Part shown: in pieces, positions 36,201 to 47,286 of the stretch
Layout of the letters: the number at the start of each line of letters is the position of its first letter
How positions within the stretch are numbered: the stretch's first letter is position 1
Source: Mactromeris polynyma
Lineage: Eukaryota > Mollusca > Bivalvia > Venerida > Mactridae
Length of the DNA: 64,000 nt
Reading direction: 5' to 3'
NCBI GenBank assembly: GCA_032209605.1
Contig: JASFXZ010000038.1
Coordinates: 3,658,001-3,722,000, forward strand
The notes under the pieces: model-generated
Seen by the model: only the letters and a program-made list of their open reading frames with translations
Database searches by the model: none
What the model was told of the DNA's origin: nothing
Program-made: the position numbers and the translations under genes

Positions 36201-38489
36201 AGTTTGTTTGTATTTTGTCTAACTTGTCGTGCCATAGACAACTTCTCTTCAGTTGCTCTAATTAAATTTTTAATTGACTTCACGCCTGTATACTTCACAT
36301 AGATATGTCTACATGTAAATCTGACAGAATATTATTTCATGGGTGCTGCAGAGAATTATTTTAATTTCAGATTTATCACTGCATGCTACCCATCTTGTCG
36401 TTGCAATAAATAGGGTAATATTTAAATCCTAGCTGTATTCCTTATTATTTTGCCAGAATGTTATATGCCTAATTATCATAGCGACTGTAAGACGATTGTA
36501 TGATAGTACTTAGTTTAATTGGTAAATAGTTCATAATCAGAACTTGGTTAATTATAGGCTCCTTAAATCATTATTATTGTCATAACTGTTTTCCAGCTAA
36601 AGATTCTTGAGATCAGAAGCTCATTAAGGATAATGATCTGAACTTCTATTGTTGAGAGTATATGAAGAAAATTAACTAGGTTTATTAGGCGACCAATTAG
36701 ATATTCAAAATGTACAGACACACAGGAAGAGTGCTACTGCCAGTCAGAAATATTGCAAAATACAATTGTAAACATATTGCTCGACTTGTTAAAATGTTAA
36801 AAGAAATAGGTCCACGACTTGAGCAAATTTCTAGTCAATGTCTTGTATGTTTTCATCATAATGCACTTCGCTTTACGATTTCGTAACTACGCTGCAAGTG
36901 TTTTGCTTTCCAAAGAATGGGTAAAGGTTATGGGACAAAAAGATCAATCGTTTCTATTATTCAAGAAACTTAACGAACATCATTTGGCAATGTTTTAAAC
37001 AGGATAGTCTTAAGATGATATTTTTGGTAAATTATTTGATATTGTGAACAGAAAAAGACATGGTATCCCCTATGTCTGAAAGTGGGTCGCTTTTTAAAGA
37101 GATATTTTCCTATAAAGGATTTTCAAGAACAACATGGTACAATTTAAGATTTGTGGAAGCAGTTTACAGTGGCATGGACAGATAATTGTACATGTAATTG
37201 CTAATATTTGCGTATGGCAGGGAGCGGGGTTCCAGGGCCCATATTTATAAAGCTTCTAAGATTTGATGTAATGAAAATCTAAGGAAAATTTATAAAACTA
37301 AGGGAAATGTTCTCTTTATGAGATTTATGAGTACGGATTCTGATGTGTAAATAGTCGTTTCCAGAACAACTTCCTCTGAACTACTCAATTGAAGTCACCC
37401 TAACTTTGCTGACAATATTATGGAGTAAACGTGATTCAAACTACAAATGGTGGTTCTGGGTAAGGGTACCTATAGATTTTAATGAATTAATCTTCGAATA
37501 TGAGTTTACTCCCTGTCTTTTGCCACCACTGTCCCGTCTTAGCCAGCCAGGCAGTGTGGATACAGTTGAGACAGAATTTTACGATATATGTCTTATCTGT
37601 AACGACATGTGTCACTTGTATGTCTCTGCTTTTACTGACCGATTCCCATTTAAAACTAAAGTGTGCGCAACTTCATGCGACGAGTAATACATGTATTTCT
37701 ATGAAGTTTTCGTTAGAGATATGTGGAACTTAAACTATCAGGGACGGACGGACGAAATCTATACCTTTATAGTTAAGGCGAGCAAAATTACTGAGCGGTG
37801 CTGTCCCTTTGGGCCAATTGTTTAGTCAAGGTCAGAAACTCGCCAATTTTGCATCATTTAAAATCATAATTGAGCTGTACATAGTCTGTAAACACACGAG
37901 TGACCAAACGCAACGACTCATAAGATCCAAATATGAAATGTTTATAATTTTGATACGTACATGAAATAACATGTCAAATTATTTTTAAATGTATTTAGTA
38001 AACCTGGATTCCATATGTTTGGTGTTGTTCTACAGTAGATGCTTACTTATAATTTGATTAAACTCACTTAACACGTGACTTACCTGTACAACATGAAGAA
38101 TAGTTCATCATTTCAATGTGCGCAGACAAATTCCGCGAAATGTCGTCTGCGCATACATGTCCTCCTGGACAAAACTCAGCCAGTAAACCGGGTAGTTCCG
38201 TTCTTATATCCGTCTTGTTAAAGTCGTCATCGTCAGTAACACCGATATCGTCTTGTTTTAGTTGTTCATGATAGTCAGTGGTGTTCACATCAGCTGTCGT
38301 CCTATGCGTACGTGGGTCTTCACTTAAAGGCAAATTACTGGCGTTGGATTGCCCATTGTGTAGCTCTCTCTTGCCTCTAGTGTTAGTATTGTCACCAGTA
38401 TTATCATTTATCACCACAACGTTAGAACGGTATGCCTCCAGTCCAAGAAGCGGTGCTGCCAATGCATAGAGCAGAATCCAAATCGACAT
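33275..38489 (-). CDS. Secreted cysteine-rich receptor ectodomain-like protein lacking a seven-helix domain (three exons)
   Basis: Minus-strand exons: 38489-38084, 35655-34874, 34048-33275, each junction GT-AG with matching phase (1, then 0), giving 653 residues. Residues 1-19 are a signal peptide (MSIWILLYALAAPLLGLEA). An Asn/Asp/Thr-rich stretch with several N-glycosylation sites follows, then a somatomedin-B-like cluster spanning the first junction (SSCCT | ACSCLDTCHASRNCC). Exon 2 contains two 'MYKNxxC..C'-type modules (MIYKNSACAAAYG, VMYKNVFCSVCNGKYN). Exon 3 starts GTCRPVMCPTGQTYTADGMC. From memory, these modules occur in the ectodomains of molluscan Mth/adhesion-like family-B receptors. 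The frame ends in a hydrophobic stretch (ITTSFFIVYMTPFFSSFYI) and a stop, with no seven-helix region found downstream. It may be a soluble or tail-anchored derivative, a truncated gene, or a gene whose last exons lie outside. Confidence 0.65.
34206..34399 (+). mobile_element. Tigger-like MITE, copy 6
   Basis: Starts TACAGTAAAACCTCGATAAT, ends TTAGATTTTACTGTA. It lies between exons 2 and 3 of the minus-strand gene, close to its acceptor. Confidence 0.75.
35656..38083 (-). other. First intron of the minus-strand ectodomain gene
   Basis: A 93-codon plus-strand frame at 37406 has no known domain. The sequence GGGACGGACGGACG near 37741 resembles a dispersed repeat seen in fragments, but I could not define a copy. 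No other feature. Confidence 0.4.
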
Positions 38490-39162
38490 GTTTGTCTAAA
38501 ACATGAATTGCTTTAATTTTTTACGTGATATTCATTTTCAGAACAGAATAATGCATTATTGTAGCTCCATTAAACACATAATTTACATTAAGTACATTCG
38601 CGTGTCTTAAAACATTGTGAAAAACATTCTACAACATTTTGAACGAACATTTTCATTTAAGCATACTTATCTTAGTAAATAGCAACATCAACAGCGTTAA
38701 TAATTCAAAATAGCATCATAATTTACACAGGATCACGGACGTGTTAGTATTTAATCCTTGATGCATGTATCCAGAATAAGTATTCTACTCATTATAGTTT
38801 AATTATTATATATTATTTTGATATTACTCATTATTGACGAAATATTTATTCATTATAAAAATCGCATATGAAATCTTTTCTAGCATTTAAACATTTAGAC
38901 ATTTAGTAGATTGAAACAAAAAAGCGTCTCTACTCACAAAATGTCCCTATAATTGTTCACGTAAATCTAGCATGGATTACGAGGTACCGAGTAAATCTTT
39001 TAGCAATACGCCTTTTCGTTTCTGTGATTGATATGATCTGACCGACGATGAAAGATGCGCTCGGCTTTATTTAAAGCCTCGCTGAATGCTCTTTACTGTA
39101 ATGCATCGATATAAATTAGAGATGTCAACGAATGGCAAGTCTGGTAATCGAATATATCTGTG
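38490..39162. other. Upstream region of the minus-strand gene
   Basis: AT-rich; the promoter and 5' UTR of the minus-strand gene are expected here. No element is recognised. Confidence 0.35.
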
Positions 39163-39575
39163 GCTCTGTGGCTCAGTGGTTAACGCTGCTGACTACGAAT
39201 CCGAAGGTCGTGGGTTCGATCCCTCGTCTCGCCGGATAAAACAGAAATGCTTTTCAGTGTTTCCCACCTAACATAGTACTGGCATGTAACCAGGAAAGTA
39301 CTGTGTATCGGTGCTATACACCGGGCACATTAAAGAACCAGACTGTCTATTCGAAATAAGAGCTAGGCAGAAATGCCGGGCATGTCTGTATCACAATTTC
39401 TCTCTCTCCCTTCTGGGGGCTTTCTCTCAGTCTGTCCCTCTGGTCAGATCACGCTGTATCTGCACTGGTAGAGGATGCACCTGCGCCCTTGTGGCTGCAA
39501 CAAATGTAAAGCGCCTGTGAACGTGTTTCGCATGAAACGGGCGCTATATAAATCTGGTATATAATATAATAATAT
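39163..39575 (+). mobile_element. Full-length tRNA-derived SINE (SINE-C)
   Basis: The head has TGGCTCAGTGGTTAACGCTG (A box) and GGGTTCGATCCCTCG (B box). A ~300-bp body follows and then the 3' tail AAAGCGCCTGTGAACG, GGGCGCTATATAAAT, with (AT)n-rich ending. Tails of this GCGCTATATAAAT type are shared by several metazoan SINEs and are thought to be borrowed from partner LINE 3' ends. About 410 bp, the longest SINE here. Confidence 0.85.
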
Positions 39576-39606
39576 ATGTCCCGTGTGTACATGTTTTTGA
39601 ACATGG

Positions 39607-39812
39607 TGAAAGAGAGAGAATAAGTTGCTACACGGATAGTCACATACATAAGACAGTGCCTACCCACAAAGACATCCGGGAAAACAACAATCCATAAAAC
39701 ATAAGGAATTTGAGGAGGTTAAAGGGTACACACGTAAGGGAACAGGGGCGCAAATAGTCGACTATATAAGTGATAACTAGGAGAATCAGAGGACAAATAG
39801 GGGGAACGTAAT
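39607..39812 (+). mobile_element. RepC dispersed repeat, copy 2
   Basis: From AGAGAGAGAATAAGTTGCT through CATCCGGGAAAACAACAATC, GAGGAGGTTAAAGGGTACAC and GGGAACAGGGGCGCAAATAG to GGAGAATCAGAGGACAAATA. It directly follows the SINE-C tail. The 30-bp segment at 39724-39753 is the single-copy counterpart of the 26752 minisatellite. Confidence 0.75.
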
Positions 39813-40006
39813 GGATGGAATATATCACAGGACAGTTCAAGACTGCTGGAAGCTGGGAATAAAATAACATGAACACTATAGTTGAGTGAAGTTGGCGCAG
39901 CAATCGTACATCGTACATCAACATTGAATACCGACCCATATTGAATACAAACCCAGCACTGACATCGTTCTACTTATATTTTTGTATACATATCTTATAT
40001 CGAACC

Positions 40007-40925
40007 CAGAGCTAGCACTGACATCAACATTCGAAACGTGTCATCGGCGAATACATATCTGGAGTCCATTAACGAGCCAGCTCGTACATCGTTATTCGAG
40101 TTTTGTAAATTTTGAATACAGACATAGTAGCGAACCTAGAGCTAGCACTGACATCAACATTCGAAATTGACCGCGGCGAATACATATCTGGAGTCCAATA
40201 ACGAGCCAGCTCGTACATCGTTGAATCCAGAGCTAGCTAGCACTGACATCAAAATTCGAACTTGTCCGCGGCGAATACACATCTGGAGTTCAATAACGAG
40301 CTAGCTCGTACATCGTTGAATCCAGAGCTAGCTAGCACTGACATCAACATTCGAACTTGTCCGCGGCGAATACACATCTGGAGTTCAATAACGAGCTAGC
40401 TCGTACATCGTTGAATCCAGAGCTAGCTAGCACTGACATCAACATTCGAACTTGTCCGCGGCGAATACACATCTGGAGTTCAATAACGAGCTAGCTCGTA
40501 CATCGTTGAATCCAGAGCTAGCTAGCACTGACATCAACATTCGAACTTGTCCGCGGCGAATACACATCTGGAGTTCAATAACGAGCTAGCTCGTACATCG
40601 CTATTCGAGTGTGGAGGTGGGTTGGTGGTTCTCCGGGTTTTTTCCCTTTTGTTTTCAAAAAGATTGAAAAGGTGTTTAGAGGGCATGTACTAGGTCTGTA
40701 TTCAAATATTAAAAAAAACCTCGAATAACGATTAACGAGCTGGCTCGTTATTGGTCTCCATATATGTATTTGCCGCGGTCCTGTTTCGAATGTTGATGTC
40801 AGTGCTAGCTCTGGGTTCGCTTATAGGTCTGTATTCAAATATAGTTAAGAAACACTCGAATAACGATGGACGAGCTAGCTCGTTATTGGTCACCATATAT
40901 GTATTCGCCGCGGACAAGTTCGACA
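40007..40925. repeat. Inverted tandem array (~95-bp units) around a 14-bp palindrome
   Basis: About six direct units at 40007-40605, most 94-95 bp, share GAGCTAGCTAGCACTGACAT, TCCGCGGCGAATACACATCT and ACGAGCTAGCTCGT (a perfect palindrome). After a ~110-bp spacer, two units appear inverted at about 40716-40925. The whole could fold back on itself. It has the layout of a Foldback-type or other non-autonomous element with tandem-repeat arms. There is no coding region. Confidence 0.8.
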
Positions 40926-41086
40926 CAAAGCCAGACCTCTGTATCTTGTTTTGGACGTGTTGACGGAGTAGAACATACGTTACATTGTGTCAATCACGTC
41001 GTGATACCAGTAGTTTGCCGTTTACCTTCAATATCCTTGTTCCAACTCCAACGAAACAATATACCTATATTTCTGGATATAAAACA

Positions 41087-41270
41087 TTTAATGTTTTTGC
41101 TGCTTATAATGTTAACGTGGTGCCTTGGCCGGCCTTACCCCCTGATATGAACCCTTATGACATTATTTGAACAGAGATCGTGACAGAAATGTTGGACATA
41201 ACATAACATAAGAATGGAACAGGATCCTGGGTTCAATGTTGTATAGACTCGCCATGTCTAATCCCCCTGT
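41087..41270 (+). pseudogene. Tc1/mariner transposase remnant
   Basis: Plus-strand translation gives FNVFAAYNVNVVPWPALPPD followed by MNPY, the conserved region before the last catalytic acid of Tc1/mariner transposases. After a frameshift comes RDRNVGHNIT, a stop, then EWNRIL and LYRLAMS, corresponding to the C-terminal part. At least one frameshift and one stop; the N-terminal part is not recognisable. Old and inactive. Confidence 0.7.
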
Positions 41271-41935
41271 TTTCTTTTTCTCTTCCGTTCGTTTCATGTT
41301 TTCATGTGATGTACATTCATAAAATGTTCTGTTCTACCCGCAGTCGATGTACCGCTTTGAGAAACGATCAAACGGGGCACACTCGACACTAACATTCCGC
41401 ACGCACACTGCTGTAGGCAATTATTCGACGGTTAGAAGAGGTATTATTTTCAAGAACACAGACAGTTTCTTCAAACACCACTTCTTCCCAATGAGTCGAC
41501 TTTATTTTGTTCTTCACAACGACATTTAAAATCACACTTATATATAACGCTAGGCTTCATCGAAACGGTTTGTGGTTTCGGTAATACATTGTTGAGGCAT
41601 TCATGAGGCCAACATTAGTGTCGAATTAATAGCCCAATGCACGTAACTATGTCGATATGACGCCTAGTACAACTTGTTTACTATACCAGTGGTCTGTTCT
41701 TTGAATATGTTACTGAACTGCTGAATAATCGTGTTCAGATATTTAATACTTTGTTATATACACAATCCGCAGCCACTGAATGCAGTTTATGTCAAGCGAT
41801 GTAACTTCGAAAGAAAATATTATACATAAGATGTGGGTGTTACTTCCCTTTAAATACAATTCTTCAACTTTTTCCTCCTTAAGACAAGAAACTTGGTCAG
41901 TAGCATCATTAAGTCAGGCCCAGATTATGAAAGAT
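41271..41935. other. Spacer, nothing recognised
   Basis: No gene or repeat that I can define lies between the Tc1 remnant and the RepB fragment. Confidence 0.4.
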
Positions 41936-42030
41936 TTAAAGATATATTATGCTCATTTTTTTGTTCATTTGTTTATCTAAACAATCATGAAAAATATACA
42001 ATCTAGTTAAAACTTCAATAAATATGCATG
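41936..42030 (+). mobile_element. RepB, truncated copy 2
   Basis: Starts TTAAAGATATATTATGCTCA and matches the left ~95 bp of the 46925 copy (AAAACTTCAATAAATATGCA), then similarity stops. Confidence 0.7.
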
Positions 42031-42130
42031 TTTTGAAATGAAAATTATAACATTCTGTTGACTTGCATATTGATCTCAAATATCGTCGACTTCCATTGTT
42101 GGATATATCTGGGTACCGTTATACCACATG

Positions 42131-42385
42131 TTTTTCGACGCAGCCGTACTAACATGGTTTTGCTATTTGCATATCAGTGTTGTGTAAACCAATCAAATCT
42201 TACCATACCCACCGAGGCAATTTCTCTTCAATTGAACAACGTTTGTAACCTTGACGCGGATTGGTTAACCTTTCGATAAAGGGTTCGTTCATTTACCGAA
42301 ATCCATTTTGGATCTGGAGTGACCAGCAACATATCGGCATTATTTTATGTTGCAAAACAAATCTTAACCTTCAAATTGCCTTTGC
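42131..42385 (+). mobile_element. RepA dispersed repeat, copy 2
   Basis: From TTTTTCGACGCAGCCGTACT through GTGTAAACCAATCAAATCTT and GACGCGGATTGGTTAACC to TTAACCTTCAAATTGCC; the last ~30 bp diverge. Confidence 0.75.
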
Positions 42386-42724
42386 CGGAATGTATCAATG
42401 ACTTCGAGCGCTTCAGGGGTCATCCTGGTTTATTTAGCAATTCCTGACCGGAAGTACGGAATCCTTGTATTTCCGCTTGGTATGGAAAATATTTAACCAG
42501 GAAATTTAGATGCATTGTACGTGTGTCAGGACGGAAATAATTAACCGACTCTGTCAAGAAAATATAGGAAATAATGAAAGAGAATATTTAGGATTACGGT
42601 CATTACGCAAATGAAGAAATGGTTTGACAGGATTGTGCTACATGTAAATTTATTATGTACTTCAGTCTGTACTCTAACGAAATGAAACGATGGCGAGAAA
42701 TTTATTGTCTCAGTATGTTTCAGA

Positions 42725-43935
42725 CATGAGAAGGAGACATTGTCTGTGAGGGGAGGCTAAGTTTTGTGATAGTTACCAAGGTATCTGTGAGGGGAGGCTA
42801 GGTTTTGTATATGTAACCAAGGTATCTGTGAGGGAAGGCTACGTTTTGTATATGTAACCAAGGTATCTGTGAGGGGAGGCTAGGTTTTGTGATAGTTACC
42901 AAGGTATATGTGAGGGGAGGCTATGTTTGTGATTGTAACCAAGGTATCTGTGAGGGGAGGCTATGTTTGTGATTGTAACCAATGTATATGTGAGGGAAGG
43001 CTATGTTTGTGATTGTAACCAAGGTATATGTGAGGGGAGGCTATGTTTGTGATTGTAACCAATTTATCTGTGAGGGAGGCTATGTTTGTGATTGTAACCA
43101 ATTTATCTGTGAGGGAAGGCTATGTTTGTGATTGTAACCAATTTATCTGTGAGGGGAGGCTATGTTTGTGATTGTAACCAAGGTATCTGTGAGGGGAGGC
43201 TATGTTTGTGATTGTAACCATGGTATATGTGAGGGGAGGCTATGTTTGTGATTGTAACCAATGTATCTGTGAGGGGAGGCTATGTTTGTGATTGTAACCA
43301 ATTTATCTGTGAGGGGAGGCTATGTTTGTGATTGTAACCAATGTATCTGTGAGGGGAGGCTATGTTTGTGATTGTAACCAAGGTATATGTGAGGGGAGGC
43401 TATGTTTGTGATTGTAACCAATTTATCTGTGAGGGGAGGCTATGTTTGTGATTGTAACCAATTTATCTGTGAGGGAAGGCTATGTTTGTGATTGTAACCA
43501 ATTCATCTGTGAGGGGAGGCTATGTTTGTGATTGTAACCAAGGTATCTGTGAGGGGAGGCTATGTTTGTGATTGTAACCATGGTATATGTGAGGGGAGGC
43601 TATGTTTGTGATTGTAACCAATTTATCTGTGAGGGGAGGCTATGTTTGTGATTGTAACCAATTTATCTGTGAGGGGAGGCTATGTTTGTGATTGTAACCA
43701 ATGTATCTGTGAGGGGAGGCTATGTTTGTGATTGTAACCAATGTATATGTGAGGGGAGGCTATGTTTGTGATTGTAAGCAATGTATATGTGAGGGAAGGC
43801 TACGTTTTGTATATGTAACCAAGGTATCTGTGAGGGGATGTTACGTTTTGTATACTTAACCAAGATATCTGTGAGGGGAGGATAGGTTTGTGATTGTAAC
43901 CAAGGTATATGTGAGGGGAGGCTAGGTTTTTTATT
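42725..43935. repeat. 40-bp minisatellite, ~30 copies
   Basis: Unit TATCTGTGAGGGGAGGCTAT + GTTTGTGATTGTAACCAA(n). The outermost copies at both ends carry TTTTGTATATGTAACC, while the middle copies are more uniform. Variants at the AAGG/AATG/AATT position alternate in short blocks. Confidence 0.95.
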
Positions 43936-44499
43936 CTGGCCTTGCTTGTGCTACTTTGTCGATTAGAATGGTCTTGTTGTTTATATGTATATATTGTATT
44001 TCGCCGTCTATGTTAGCAGCTGTCTGATGTTAATTATAACAAAGGTATATTGCTTTTCTGTCAATCGTCATTTTAAGTCAGTTACATTTTCATACACGTG
44101 CGTTCTCTCTTATTTTTTTCCATTTTGTGGGAATCCTCGGAACTCAATTTCATTGTGCAAAGTCATGAATAATTTCACTTAGTAATTAATTATTCATTTG
44201 AGTGTGAAGTTTCAAGTAATGTAAGCATTCATGTCAGATACGCAAGGTTTGTGTATGTTTATTGTGCTATTTGCAATATTGCTGTTATGCTAGAGACATG
44301 TGATAGGTGTCCCTGCTTTGTGAATATGGCTATGCTGTCTCACTTATAGTTTCTCTATCTCAGAAAGTAGCTATACACGGTCAATGTATACATTTACACT
44401 TAACAATACCATTTATATAAAAGCTGTCCAGGAATAGGTCATTTATACGACCACCAAAAGTTAATGAGGGATGTTACTATGTTACATTTTCTTCCGCAA
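43936..44499. other. Spacer, nothing recognised
   Basis: AT-rich, without gene or repeat that I can define. Confidence 0.35.
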
Positions 44500-44670
44500 A
44501 CAGCTGACAACTTCCCCACATGAATGATAGGAGGATAGCAAACGGATTTGAATGTATTATCTATGGACAAATTGGCCCGAAGCACATACGTCTCGCCCAG
44601 AGTTTGAACCTACGATTTCAAGATTGTCAGAGCGCTCTACCGACTGAGGTAAACGGTCGAGCATGTGTCT
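44500..44670 (-). mobile_element. tRNA-derived SINE-A-like copy
   Basis: On the minus strand: ACCTCAGTCGGTAGAGCGCT (A box), GTAGGTTCAAACTCTGGG (B box), then a body with GGGGAAGTTGTCAGCTGTTT as in other SINE-A copies. The tail is missing or diverged. Confidence 0.75.
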
Positions 44671-45273
44671 TGATGCTAGACTGAAAGTCGTGATACAAAA
44701 AATATAATTTCGTATATTTTTTGTGCTTTACTTATATACGTATTCCTATATTGTCAAAAATTTAGCTGGTGAGATAGGTACTATGCCACATTTTTATACA
44801 TCGTTCACATTAGGCAGTGTACTAGGCGTTCTTTGATGTCTGGCAATTTTACTCATTAATTACATTACCAGCTGATCAATTGACAGTTACCGAAACACTG
44901 GTGTATTTGAAAATTACGATACTATAGAATTGAACAAATTCCATGCTATATTTAAGCAGAGAGTACAAGATGTATATATACAATGCTGGTCAACTAATAT
45001 TCAACATAGTTCTATTTTAAGTACATTTTTTTTTATTTGACTACCTTCCCGAAGTTAGATTTTTGTAGATTCTGTATATGTTAAAAAGGACATTAATTCT
45101 GATTTGTCACTCAATATAATTACTTTTGCAATTTTTTAGGTCAAAATTTAGATAAACTACATGTAATGCATGTTATCAATTTGGTTCCAGGAGATATTTT
45201 TTATGCCCTTCAATGCCAGTAAAAATATGCTAAATTGAAGAAAATCACGTGAAAAAAAGATGATAAAGACATA
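44671..45273. other. Spacer, nothing recognised
   Basis: AT-rich sequence without definable features. Confidence 0.35.
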
Positions 45274-45927
45274 CAGTGTGATCATACCACGTGACTGTGA
45301 CGTCACTTTTAGCCATTGCAGGCAACACTAGTTCGACGCTTCAAACGTAAATAATAGTGTTTTTTTTCATTATTTTTAATGCCACCTAGAGCATGCTAAG
45401 CGGATTAATGTACACTTAACATCTGCTCGTGTGTTTCCAAACATTCGAGACACTTGTTCAATTTGCATGAATATTATTTGCTTTGCGAAAAGCACATCAC
45501 TAATAGTGTTAATGACATGTTATGTATCGTTAAGTGTGGTGAAAACAACTCCTTACACTATTTTTCGGCGCAGACGTACTAACATTGCTTTGCTATTTGC
45601 ATATCAGTGTTGTGTTAACCAATCAAATCTTACGTTAACCACTAAACCAAATTCTCTTCAACCGAACAACGTTTGTAACCTTGACGCGGATTGGTTAAAT
45701 TTTTGATAAGTGGTGCGATATCTTACCGAATTCCACTGATTTGTTTGGATCTGGAGTGACCAGCAATCGTAACAATCTCGGCAAATTTTATGTTGCACAA
45801 CAAAGCTTAACCTTCAAATTGCGCCGACCATCTTGAGGAATAGTTCTTGTTCCGTTTGAAGCGACGAACTTCGGCTGCTTGCAATAGCTAAAAGTGACGT
45901 CACAAACCACGTGGTATGGCTGCACTG
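45274..45927. mobile_element. ~654-bp TIR element containing a RepA copy
   Basis: Left arm 45274-45348 and right arm 45853-45927 are inverted repeats (CAGTG.., CATACCACGTG, GTGACGTCACTTTTAGC, CGCTTCAAACG) with moderate mismatch. RepA copy 3 occupies most of the interior just before the right arm. The CAGTG end fits Tc1/pogo-type elements, but no clean TA duplication is seen on the right. Confidence 0.65.
45561..45852 (+). mobile_element. RepA dispersed repeat, copy 3
   Basis: From TTTTTCGGCGCAGACGTACT to CAAATTGCGCCGACCATCTT. It abuts the right arm of the enclosing TIR element; other RepA copies lack those arms, so it is a nested insertion or a captured segment. Confidence 0.75.
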
Positions 45928-46694
45928 ACAACCACGTGTTTGGCTGGCAACATTGCGTTTGTAAAGGAGCTTTCTAGGGGTTCAGTTATTTTTCATGAAG
46001 GTTTGTCGAAAAGTTTAAACCTTACATATTGCTAGCACGATGTTTTAGTGTACAGTAGTGAATGGAAAGTTTACTTGTTTCTGGACATGAATAGTTTGTC
46101 GAGTGTATTTTAGGCAATATGTGGATAAAGGTAGATTTATAATTCTTGTTGTATCTACATGGAGGTCTGAACTATCTTATGTTGATACTGATTTTCAATT
46201 TAAATAGTCGGCCAACTTTATGAAAACATGCACTGAAATTAAGCATTATTAAAGTCTACTTTTCATTATTCCAGATGTAATTTGCATTTATAGTCGTAAA
46301 GCGTTAGTAGTAAGTATTTTGTTGCATTTGGAATAAAATAAAGTTACTCTACAGTTGTAGTATTTCAGTGAGTTTCCCCAGTCACTCATATTGAATCCGT
46401 CAAATACTTTCAAGAATAATATAGCCCTTATAATGGGTAGATACTGATATACATTTCTTTTAACAGTGCATTACTCAGGCAGATTTTAATTACATAGCAG
46501 TGTTTGTGAACGCCCATACATGCTAATAATTTTATCTGTATTTTGGTAGCGTAGATCGCAGGGTAAGTGCACAACGATTGGCGGAGATATGATTGCAAAT
46601 TGCAAATACTCATTATATTCCTTTATTTCTAACCAACTTCCAATTTCAGACCAAGTCAACAAGAAAATATTCCCTTAAACTTTATGAAAAAGCT
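45928..46694. other. Spacer, nothing recognised
   Basis: No gene or repeat that I can define. Confidence 0.35.
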
Positions 46695-46880
46695 GCACCT
46701 GCCCGATCAGCTCAATCGATGGAGCAATCGACTACCAGTCTAGAGGTCGTAGGTTCAAACCACGAGCCACTGTGTCCTCGCTGACAATTTGTCTGTTGTT
46801 ATCCACACCTGATTGTCGCGGAGAAGTTGTCCATAGCATGCGCATGAACAGGTTAATATTGGTTGGTATTAACCCAGGAA
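46695..46880 (+). mobile_element. tRNA-derived SINE-A-like copy
   Basis: Head CCCGATCAGCTCAATCGATG (A box) and GTAGGTTCAAACCACG (B box); body with CGCGGAGAAGTTGTCC. A RepB copy starts 45 bp beyond it. Confidence 0.7.
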
Positions 46881-46924
46881 ATCAACATAACATGAGCGCC
46901 GCTGAACGATTTCCAAACTCTTCT

Positions 46925-47286
46925 TTAAAGATATATTATGCTATTTTTTTGTTCAATATTTTACCGAAACAAACATGAAAAATATATTTCCTATAGTTAA
47001 AACATCAATAAATATGCATTTACAAAGAATGAACTCATAATGTATTGATCTATATTTGGTGAAACAAGATGTTTGTACATCATAAATTGTAAAAAAACTC
47101 TCAGTTTTTTTATCAATCAGGCTATTGTACAAGTTTTGTCTGTTAGTAATATGGTAAAAAAATATATTTTCAGTTGGTTATACATTGCAATGGTTCTTAT
47201 TAGAGATGTTTTAGCCAATGTAACAACAATACTGGATGAAGCCAATTCAAACATTTTATGTTCAGATGAGCCAGATACATCTTTAA
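46925..47286 (+). mobile_element. RepB, 362-bp TTAA-flanked MITE, copy 3
   Basis: TTAAAGATATATTATGCTCA-like left end (here with GCTAT) and right end GATGAGCCAGATACATCTTTAA-type inverted repeat, TTAA on both sides. Exactly 362 bp, as in the 18624 copy. Non-coding. Confidence 0.8.

Noticed and set aside
37406..37733. Two overlapping plus frames of 77-93 codons
   Set aside because: They lie in an intron of the minus-strand gene, with no domain or splice signals.
39170..39240. Possible functional tRNA gene
   Set aside because: The A and B boxes belong to a ~410-bp SINE with a LINE-like tail; an intact cloverleaf with acceptor stem is not evident. The same reasoning applies to the heads at 4636, 21760, 44600, 46698, 50300 and 58835.
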